Assembly: GCF_017676385.1 (NCBI RefSeq)
Contig: NZ_JAFFZN010000015.1
Location: 1 to 64,000 of the forward strand
Reading direction: 5' to 3'
Length of the DNA: 64,000 bases
DNA from: Streptomyces spirodelae
GTDB lineage: Bacteria > Actinomycetota > Actinomycetes > Streptomycetales > Streptomycetaceae
Shown piece after piece: positions 57,489 to 64,000 of this stretch. The stretch's first letter is position 1; every line of letters begins with the position of its first letter. The translations under genes were made by a program, and so were the position numbers. Below the pieces are notes generated by a model. It was not told where the DNA came from and searched no databases. It saw only the letters and a list, made by a program, of their open reading frames with translations.

Positions 57489-59528
57489 TCAGATGTCCAG
57501 GAACCGGACATCCTTCGCGTTGCGCTGGATGAACGAGCGGCGGGCCTCGACGTCCTCACCCATCAGGATGGAGAACAGGTCATCGGCGGCGGCAGCGTCG
57601 TCCAGCGTCACCTGGCGCAGGACGCGGTGCTCGATGTCCATGGTGGTGGTGCGCAGCTCGTCCGCGTTCATCTCACCCAGACCCTTGAAGCGCTGCACCG
57701 AGTCGTCCCTGATGCGCTTGCCCTGCTCGCGGCCGAGCTGGATGAGGCTGTCGCGCTCGGGGTCGGAGTAGGCGTACTGGAACTCGTCCCGGCTCCACTT
57801 GATCTTGTACAGCGGCGGCTGCGACAGGAACACGTGACCGGCCTCCACCAGCGGCCGCATGAAGCGGAAGAGCAGGGTCAGCAGCAGGGTGTTGATGTGC
57901 TGGCCGTCGACATCGGCGTCCGCCATCAGGATGATCTTGTGGTAGCGGAGCTTCTCGATGTCGAAGTCCTCGTGCACACCGGTGCCGAACGCCGAGATCA
58001 GCGCCTGCACCTCGGCGTTCTGCAGGACCTTGTCGATCCGTGCCTTCTCCACGTTCAGGATCTTGCCGCGGATCGGCAGGATGGCCTGGTACTCCGGGTC
58101 GCGGCCCGACTTGGCCGAGCCGCCCGCCGAGTCACCCTCCACGATGAAGATCTCGCACTTGGCCGGGTCGTTGGACTGGCAGTCCGAGAGCTTGCCCGGC
58201 AGCGACGCCGTCTCCAGCAGACCCTTGCGGCGCGTCAGATCCCGCGCCTTGCGGGCCGCGACCCGCGCCGTGGCCGCCTGGATGCCCTTGCGGACGATGT
58301 CGGCGGCCTCGTTCGGGTTCCGGTCGAGCCAGTCGGTCAGATGCTCGTGGACGATCTTCTGGACGAAAGTCTTCGCCTCCGTGTTGCCCAGCTTCGTCTT
58401 CGTCTGGCCCTCGAACTGCGGCTCGCCCAGCTTGACGGAGATGATCGCGGTCAGACCCTCGCGGATGTCCTCACCCGTGAGGTTGTCGTCCTTCTCGCGC
58501 AGCAGCTTGCGGTCCCGCGCATACCGGTTGATCAGACCCGTCAGCGCGGCCCTGAAGCCCTCCTCGTGGGTACCGCCCTCGTGGGTGTGGATGGTGTTGG
58601 CGAAGGAGTAGACCCCCTCGCTGTACTGGCTGTTCCACTGCATCGCCACCTCGACCGAGAGCATCCGCTCGGTGTCCTCGGCCTCGAAGGAGATGACGGT
58701 GTCATGGACCAGCTCGCCCTTGCGCGAGTTGAGATAGCGGACGAAGTCCGCGATCCCGCCCTCGTAGTGGTACCGGACGGTGTTGGGCCTGCCGTCCTCG
58801 TCGACGTGCCCCTCGCGCTCGTCCGTCAGCGAGATGGTCAGCCCCTTGTTGAGGAAGGCCATCTCCTGGAAGCGCCGCGAGAGCGTCTCGAAGGAGTAGT
58901 CCGTCGTCTCGAAGATGTCGCTGTCGGCCCAGAACGTGACCGTGGTACCCGTCTCGTCCGTGGCCTCGTTCTGCGACAGCGGGGCCGTGGGCGCGCCCAG
59001 CTTGTAGTCCTGCGTCCAGCGGTAGCCGTCGGTCTTGACCTCGACGGCGACCTTGGTGGACAGCGCGTTCACGACGGAGACGCCGACGCCGTGCAGTCCG
59101 CCGGAGACCGCGTAACCGCCGCCGCCGAACTTGCCGCCCGCGTGCAGCACGGTGAGCACGACCTCGACGGCCGGCTTCCCCTCGGACGGGATGATGCCCA
59201 CCGGGATACCGCGCCCGTTGTCGGTGACCCGGACGCCGCCGTCGGCGAGCAGCACCACCTCGATGGTGTCCGCGTGCCCGGCGAGCGCCTCGTCGACGGA
59301 GTTGTCCACCACCTCGTACACCAGGTGATGAAGACCACGCTCACCGGTCGACCCGATGTACATGCCGGGCCTTTTGCGAACCGCGTCCAGCCCCTCCAGG
59401 ACGGTGATCGCGCTCGCATCGTACGACGGCACCTCGGCGTCGCCTGGCGGGACGGGAGTGGGGGTTTCCTCCGCGGACTGCGGCGGAGTCGTCTTGTCGT
59501 TCTCGTTGAGATCGCCGGAATCGGCCAC
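57489..59528 (-). CDS. gyrB: DNA gyrase subunit B
   Basis: A 679-residue GyrB with the GHKL ATPase (VYEVVDNSVDEALAG, VTDNGRGIPVG, GGLHGVGVSVVNALS), the transducer and the TOPRIM/C-terminal parts (IVEGDSAGGSAKSGRD, ILMADADVDGQHI). The GTG at 59528 is preferred; it matches the usual GyrB N-terminus (ADSGDLNEN...) and has GAAAGGGCG upstream. About 90 bases separate it from gyrA. Gyrase operons often respond to supercoiling; I did not identify a promoter motif with confidence. Confidence 0.97.
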   Translation of the reverse strand: MADSGDLNENDKTTPPQSAEETPTPVPPGDAEVPSYDASAITVLEGLDAVRKRPGMYIGSTGERGLHHLVYEVVDNSVDEALAGHADTIEVVLLADGGVRVTDNGRGIPVGIIPSEGKPAVEVVLTVLHAGGKFGGGGYAVSGGLHGVGVSVVNALSTKVAVEVKTDGYRWTQDYKLGAPTAPLSQNEATDETGTTVTFWADSDIFETTDYSFETLSRRFQEMAFLNKGLTISLTDEREGHVDEDGRPNTVRYHYEGGIADFVRYLNSRKGELVHDTVISFEAEDTERMLSVEVAMQWNSQYSEGVYSFANTIHTHEGGTHEEGFRAALTGLINRYARDRKLLREKDDNLTGEDIREGLTAIISVKLGEPQFEGQTKTKLGNTEAKTFVQKIVHEHLTDWLDRNPNEAADIVRKGIQAATARVAARKARDLTRRKGLLETASLPGKLSDCQSNDPAKCEIFIVEGDSAGGSAKSGRDPEYQAILPIRGKILNVEKARIDKVLQNAEVQALISAFGTGVHEDFDIEKLRYHKIILMADADVDGQHINTLLLTLLFRFMRPLVEAGHVFLSQPPLYKIKWSRDEFQYAYSDPERDSLIQLGREQGKRIRDDSVQRFKGLGEMNADELRTTTMDIEHRVLRQVTLDDAAAADDLFSILMGEDVEARRSFIQRNAKDVRFLDI

Positions 59529-59814
59529 GAAGCGCCCTTTCTGGCACAGCACAGGCCGTCTCCAGGGCAAGGCGGAGCGGCTGCGTCGTTCGACATGTTC
59601 CGCAACGGTGCGGTAGTCCCCCAGTGTACCGGTGGCTACGACAACAGTGGGGGTTTGCCGGTGCCTGAGTCCACATGTGGCGCCCTGAACTGGCGCCGTT
59701 CGACTCCCCATATCTGGACCGGGGGGCCAAGAGCTTCACAGTGGCACTGAGAGCTTCGATCCGTCTCCGGCTGTCCCGGGCCGCGTACACAGGGCGACCG
59801 AAGGCCCCCGGACC

Positions 59815-60420
59815 TCACCCGTACGTGTCTCCCGGCCCCCTGCTGCCGGGCGCCCGCAGCGGCCCGTACCCCTTGCGCGGGGCCTCGGGACCCCGCACTT
59901 TGATCATCCGTACGGTGCCCTGGCCCAGGTCCTCGTTCAGCCGCGCCACCAGCCGCGGCGCCAGCAGCCGCAGCTGCGTCGCCCACGCCGTCGAGTCGCA
60001 CCGCACCTGCAGCGTGCGCTCCTCCTCGTCGTACTGCTGCGGCTCGCAGTGCTGCGCCACCTCCGGGCCCACCAGCTGCGGCCAGCGCCCCATCACCCCG
60101 CCGACCGCCGCCGGCGTCTCCCAGCCGCGCTCCGCGAGGAGCCTGCTGACAGCGGCCCCCAACGGCAGCGGATCACGCCCGTCCCGCCGGGCACCCGAGC
60201 GCAGCCCACCGCCCCGGCGGGCCTGCCGCCGCTGCTGCTCCTCGGCCCCCCGCGCCCGCGCCTGCTTCCTGGCGGTCTGCAGCGCCGCCCGGGCCAGGTC
60301 GACCCCGCTGGCCGCGGGCTGCTCGGCCTTGCCGGGTTTTTCGCCGGGTTTTTGGCCGGGCTGCTCGTCGGGTTTTTCGTCGGGTCCCCCGTCGGGCTGC
60401 TCGACCGGGCGTTCGTTCAA
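59815..60420 (-). CDS. DUF721 family protein
   Basis: A 201-residue protein. The first 80 residues are Glu/Pro/Lys/Arg-rich, and the DUF721 domain follows (AAVGGVMGRWPQLVGPEVAQHCEPQQYDEEERTLQVRCDSTAWATQLRLLAPRLVARLNEDLG). In actinobacteria this gene always lies between recF and gyrB; it is often described as a DciA-like helicase loader, which fits the replication setting. Its start overlaps the recF stop by four bases. Confidence 0.88.
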   Translation of the reverse strand: MNERPVEQPDGGPDEKPDEQPGQKPGEKPGKAEQPAASGVDLARAALQTARKQARARGAEEQQRRQARRGGGLRSGARRDGRDPLPLGAAVSRLLAERGWETPAAVGGVMGRWPQLVGPEVAQHCEPQQYDEEERTLQVRCDSTAWATQLRLLAPRLVARLNEDLGQGTVRMIKVRGPEAPRKGYGPLRAPGSRGPGDTYG

Positions 60421-61532
60421 AGCGGCGTCACCTCCCCGTCCGCCACCGAGAACCGCTTGGCCACCAACACCTCCGGCACGTCCTCCGGGACCGCGGCGGT
60501 CACCAGCACCTGCTCGGCCGGGGCCACCAGCTCCGCCAGCCGGGCCCGGCGTCTGGTGTCCAGCTCGGCGAAGACATCGTCAAGGATCAGCACCGGCTCA
60601 TGCCCCTCGCTCTTGAGCAGCTCATACGCGGCCAGCCGCAGCGCCAGCGCGTACGACCAGGACTCGCCGTGGCTGGCGTACCCCTTCGCCGGCAGCTCGC
60701 CCAGCCGCAGCAGCACGTCGTCGCGGTGCGGGCCCACCAGCGTCACACCGCGTTCGATCTCCTGCTTACGGGCCTCGCCCAGCGCCGCGAGCAGCCCCGC
60801 GTACAGCTCTTCCCTGGACGCGCCGGCCACCGGACCCCGGTACTCGAACGCGACCGGGCCGCCGCCCGGCGCCAGCCGCTCGTACGCCTTGTCGGCCAAC
60901 GGGCCCAGCACCGCCAGCAGATCCAGCCGCTGTGCCAGCAACTCGGCGCCCGCGCACGCCAGATGCTGGTCCCACACATCCAGCGTCGACAGATCCACAC
61001 CGCGGCCGCCGTGCCGCCGCGCCATGGCGGCCGACTTCAGCAAGCTGTTGCGCTGCTTGAGCACCCGTTCGTAGTCCGAGCGCACCCCCGCCATCCGCGG
61101 GGCACGCGCCGTCACCAGCTCGTCCAGGAACCGGCGCCGCTCACCCGGATCGCCCTTGATCAGCGACAGGTCCTCCGGCGCGAACAGCACCGTGCGCAGG
61201 ATGCCCAGCACATCGCGGGGGCGTACCTGCGAGGAGCGGTTGATCCGCGCCCGGTTGGCCTTGCCCGGGTTCAGCTCCAGCTCGACCAGCTGCTCCCGCT
61301 CGCCCTGCCGCACCTGGGCACGGACGACGGCACGCTGAGCGCCCTGCCGTACCAGCGGCGCGTCCGCCGACACCCGGTGGCTGCCCAGCGTGGCCAGATA
61401 GCCCACGGCCTCGACAAGGTTCGTCTTGCCCTGGCCGTTCGGCCCGAGAAACGCCCATGCGCCCGGGCCGAGCGGCACCTCGGCCCGGGCGTACGAGCGA
61501 AAATCAGCGAGCGAGAGATGCGTGACGTGCAT
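60417..61532 (-). CDS. recF: DNA repair and recombination ATPase RecF
   Basis: A 371-residue SMC-like ATPase with the Walker A GPNGQGKTNLVEA (about 30-42), a signature-like SWSYALALRLAAYELLK segment and Walker B LILDDVFAELDTRRRARL. It loads RecA at gaps with RecOR. The ATG at 61532 starts MHVTHLSLADFRSYA, the classic RecF opening. It is followed by DUF721 with a four-base overlap. A conserved order dnaN, gnd, recF is typical of Streptomyces. Confidence 0.96.
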   Translation of the reverse strand: MHVTHLSLADFRSYARAEVPLGPGAWAFLGPNGQGKTNLVEAVGYLATLGSHRVSADAPLVRQGAQRAVVRAQVRQGEREQLVELELNPGKANRARINRSSQVRPRDVLGILRTVLFAPEDLSLIKGDPGERRRFLDELVTARAPRMAGVRSDYERVLKQRNSLLKSAAMARRHGGRGVDLSTLDVWDQHLACAGAELLAQRLDLLAVLGPLADKAYERLAPGGGPVAFEYRGPVAGASREELYAGLLAALGEARKQEIERGVTLVGPHRDDVLLRLGELPAKGYASHGESWSYALALRLAAYELLKSEGHEPVLILDDVFAELDTRRRARLAELVAPAEQVLVTAAVPEDVPEVLVAKRFSVADGEVTPL

Positions 61533-61542
61533 CGTCTGGCCG

Positions 61543-62481
61543 TCAGCCCCCGGTGGGCGGCGTGACGTCGGCACCCGGGGCGTCAGCGCCCTTCTCCCCG
61601 GACTTGTCAGCGGCCGTCACCGCGTGGCCGCCGAACTGGTTGCGCAGCGCGGCGATCATCTTCATCTGCGGGGAGTCCTCCTGCCGGGAGGAGAACCGCG
61701 CGAACAGCGAAGCGGTGATCGCCGGCAGCGGCACCGCCTTGTCGATCGCGGCCTCCACCGTCCAGCGGCCCTCGCCCGAGTCCGCCGCGTAGCCGCGCAG
61801 CGCGTCCAGGTGCTCGTCGCTGTCCAGCGCCTTGACCGCCAGGTCCAGCAGCCAGGAGCGGATGACGGTGCCCTCCTGCCAGGAGCGGAAGACCTCGCGC
61901 ACATCGGTGACCGAGTCCGCGGCCTCCAGCAGCTCCCAGCCCTCGGCGAAGGACTGCATCATGGCGTACTCGATGCCGTTGTGGACCATCTTCGCGAAGT
62001 GGCCGGCGCCCACCTTGCCCGCGTGGACGGAGCCGAACTCCCCCTCGGGCTTGAGGGCGTCGAAGATCGGCTGCACCTTCGCCACGTCCTCGGCCGAGCC
62101 GCCGTACATCAGCGCGTAGCCGTTCTCCAGGCCCCACACGCCACCGGAGACACCGCAATCGACGAAGCCGATGCCCTTGGCCCTCAGCTCCTCGGCGTGC
62201 TTCTCGTCGTCGGTCCAGCGCGAGTTGCCGCCGTCCACGACCAGGTCGCCGGGGGAGAGCAGGTCACCGAGCTCGTCGATGGTCGACTGGGTGGCCGCAC
62301 CGGCCGGCACCATCGCCCACACCACGCGCGGCGCGCTGAGCGAGTCGATCAGCTCCTTGAGGCTGCCGACGTCCGCGACGTCCGGATTCCGGTCATAGCC
62401 GATGACCGTGTGGCCCCCGCGGCGGATGCGCTCACGCATGTTCCCGCCCATCTTCCCGAGACCAACCAGACCGAGCTCCAT
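61543..62481 (-). CDS. gnd: 6-phosphogluconate dehydrogenase, short (NAD-type) form
   Basis: A 312-residue 6-phosphogluconate dehydrogenase of the short class, shorter than the roughly 470-residue NADP enzymes. It has MELGLVGLGKMGGNMRERIRRGGHTVIGYDRNPD (nucleotide-binding), GNSRWTDDEKHAEELRAKG, CGVSGGVWGLENGYALMYGG and GAGHFAKMVHNGIEYAMMQSFAEGWELL, including the catalytic Lys-His-Asn area. It makes ribulose 5-phosphate. The ATG at 62481 is used; a GTG is three bases upstream. The order dnaN, gnd, recF is the usual Streptomyces one. Confidence 0.93.
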   Translation of the reverse strand: MELGLVGLGKMGGNMRERIRRGGHTVIGYDRNPDVADVGSLKELIDSLSAPRVVWAMVPAGAATQSTIDELGDLLSPGDLVVDGGNSRWTDDEKHAEELRAKGIGFVDCGVSGGVWGLENGYALMYGGSAEDVAKVQPIFDALKPEGEFGSVHAGKVGAGHFAKMVHNGIEYAMMQSFAEGWELLEAADSVTDVREVFRSWQEGTVIRSWLLDLAVKALDSDEHLDALRGYAADSGEGRWTVEAAIDKAVPLPAITASLFARFSSRQEDSPQMKMIAALRNQFGGHAVTAADKSGEKGADAPGADVTPPTGG

Positions 62482-62556
62482 CACTGCCCCTTAGCTGTAC
62501 TTCTCGCGTTTCCGCAGTTTCGTTCGCATTCGACCCTACGCCCAGCCGAATACCCC

Positions 62557-63687
62557 TCAGCCGGAGAGCCGCACGGGCATGATCAGGTACTTGTACGCCT
62601 CATCGGCCTCGGCGTCCTTGGCCGGCCGGCCGCTCAGCAGCGCGGGCTTGGTCGAGGTCGTGAACGACAGCTGCGCCACCGGCGAGTCGATGGCGCTCAG
62701 CCCCTCCAGCAGGAAGCCGGGGTTGAAGGCGATCGAGATGTCGTCGCCCTCCAGCTCGGCGTCGACCCTCTCCACAGCCTGTGCATCGTCGCTGGACCCG
62801 GCCTCCAGGGTGAGCACGCCTTGCTCGAAGCTGAGCCGCACCGGAGTGTTCCGCTCCGCGACCAGCGCCACACGCTTGACGGCCTCCACGAACGGCGCCG
62901 TCTCGATCACCGCGACCGAGTTGAACTCCGTCGGGAACAGCGTGCGGTACTTGGGCAGGTCGCCCTCCAGCAGCCGCGTCGTCGTCCGCCGCCCTGCGCC
63001 CTCGAAACCGATCAGGCCCTCACCGGAACCGGAGCCGGACAGCGCCAGCGTCACGCTGTCGCCTCCGCTCAGCGACTTGGCGGTCTCCAGCAGCGTCTTC
63101 GCGGGCACCAGGGCAACCGCGGAGGCGTCCGGCGTCTCGGGCTTCCACAGGAACTCGCGCACCGCGAAGCGGTACCGGTCGGTGGAGGCCAGCGTGACGG
63201 TGTCGCCCTCGATCTCGATACGCACACCGGTCAGCACCGGCAGCGTGTCGTCCCGCCCGGCCGCGATGGCGACCTGCTGCGCTGCGGCGGCGAAGACCTC
63301 GCCGGGGACCGTGCCGGTGGCCGACGGCATCTGAGGCAGCGCCGGGTACTCCTCCACAGGGAGTGTGTGCAGGGTGAACCGGGAGGAGCCGCAGACGACG
63401 GTCGCCCGTACCCCGTCTGTGGAGATCTCCACCGGGCGGTTGGGGAGGGCACGGCAGATGTCGGCCAGCAGCCGGCCGGAGACCAGCACCGTGCCGTCCT
63501 CCTCGACCTCCGCCTCGACCGAGACCCGCGCCGAGACCTCGTAGTCGAAGCCGGAGAGGCTCAGCGTGCCGTCGTCCGCCTTCAACAGCAGGCCCGCGAG
63601 CACGGGCACCGGCGGGCGGGCGGGGAGGCTCTTGGCCGTCCAGGCCACCGCCTCCGCGAGCACATCGCGTTCAACCCGGATCTTCAC
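62557..63687 (-). CDS. dnaN: DNA polymerase III sliding clamp (beta)
   Basis: A 376-residue clamp with three repeated domains. It starts at GTG 63687 (VKIRVERDVLAEAVAWTAKSLPARPPVPVLAGLLLKADD); GGAGGCGG is upstream. The second and third domains include GRDDTLPVLTGVRIEIEGD and LLEGDLPKYRTLFPTEF, and it ends YKYLIMPVRLSG, the standard clamp C-terminus. It tethers polymerase and many repair proteins to DNA. Its left neighbour on the same strand is gnd, and the oriC region lies upstream. Confidence 0.97.
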   Translation of the reverse strand: MKIRVERDVLAEAVAWTAKSLPARPPVPVLAGLLLKADDGTLSLSGFDYEVSARVSVEAEVEEDGTVLVSGRLLADICRALPNRPVEISTDGVRATVVCGSSRFTLHTLPVEEYPALPQMPSATGTVPGEVFAAAAQQVAIAAGRDDTLPVLTGVRIEIEGDTVTLASTDRYRFAVREFLWKPETPDASAVALVPAKTLLETAKSLSGGDSVTLALSGSGSGEGLIGFEGAGRRTTTRLLEGDLPKYRTLFPTEFNSVAVIETAPFVEAVKRVALVAERNTPVRLSFEQGVLTLEAGSSDDAQAVERVDAELEGDDISIAFNPGFLLEGLSAIDSPVAQLSFTTSTKPALLSGRPAKDAEADEAYKYLIMPVRLSG

Positions 63688-64000
63688 GTTCAGCCGCCTC
63701 CTGCTGCTGCCTCTGCTCGTGCTTTGCCGGGCACCAGTCTGACGCACGGGACTGACAGCAGGTGCGGGCGCGGGTCAAGTCGACGCGATCCGGGTCGAGG
63801 CCCGCGGAGCCGAGTTGTGCACAGCCCCCACTTCGAAGCGAATCCCGGGCTCTCTCTGTGTGGTCGTAGTAGTAGGGCTTGTGGAAACGGTGGAAAAGCG
63901 TGTTTCCGCAGCTCAGACCCGGAATTTTGTCCACCGCGCCTGTGGGTGGACCGGTGGAGGAAGGGGGGTTCTCTGTGGACGCGGAAAAGTTCTGCACACC
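63688..64000. other. dnaN-proximal edge of oriC
   Basis: 313 bp without a gene, ending at the window edge. DnaA-box-like nonamers occur at 63815-63823 (TTGTGCACA), 63879-63887 (TTGTGGAAA, i.e. TTTCCACAA on the other strand), 63889-63897 (GGTGGAAAA, TTTTCCACC in reverse), 63927-63935 (TTGTCCACC) and 63974-63982 (TGTGGACGC). None is a perfect TTGTCCACA, but the density and the location between dnaN and (beyond the window) dnaA point to oriC. Confidence 0.7.

Overview
The window looks like the oriC-proximal core of a Streptomyces (or close relative) chromosome. Base composition is very GC-rich with third-position GC bias, GTG starts are frequent, and genes are often joined by 4-base ATGA/GTGA overlaps. 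The right end carries the diagnostic run dnaN - gnd - recF - DUF721 - gyrB - gyrA - DUF3566 - tRNA-Ile - DLW-39 - tRNA-Ala. I noticed no in-frame TTA codon by eye, which fits a housekeeping region. No prophage, transposase, CRISPR array or rRNA was seen.

Left part (1-24 kb): the C-terminal end of a PASTA protein is followed by carbon-metabolism genes. These are paaN with a divergent TetR regulator, an Lrp-type regulator divergent from a branched-chain 2-oxoacid dehydrogenase operon (bkdABC), a molybdenum-cofactor pair (MobA-DUF6457, MoeA) coupled to a K+ channel, an oxidoreductase, a secreted helix-rich protein, the proteasome activator Bpa, an RNA methylase and a DUF5819/HTTM pair. Next come the phenylacetyl-CoA epoxidase operon paaABCDE and an acyl-CoA dehydrogenase. 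One 18-bp inverted repeat occurs identically in front of both paaN/TetR and paaA, 15 kb apart, with a close variant in front of bkdA. I read this as a PaaR regulon.

Middle (23-43 kb): after a J-domain/rhodanese pair, an HxlR/azoreductase pair and tRNA-Leu comes the actinobacterial growth and division block. It contains fhaA, fhaB, a PP2C phosphatase, a RodA/FtsW flippase-polymerase, PbpA and a PASTA Ser/Thr kinase. Three class E-type sortases, trpG/pabA, a small membrane protein, a DUF881 protein, crgA, a rhomboid protease and a cyclophilin follow. The crgA-rhomboid gap holds a cluster of DnaA boxes about 24 kb from the origin.

Right part (42-64 kb): a STAS protein and a large NB-ARC-type ATPase flank a promoter region with three ACTC/GAGT inverted repeats. 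Then come tRNA-Ala, a helix-turn-helix protein with a Ser/Thr kinase, two paralogous secreted membrane-anchored proteins (one with a VWA domain), DLW-39, a YihY-type membrane protein, tRNA-Ile and the replication/topoisomerase genes. The window ends in the oriC-side DNA upstream of dnaN.
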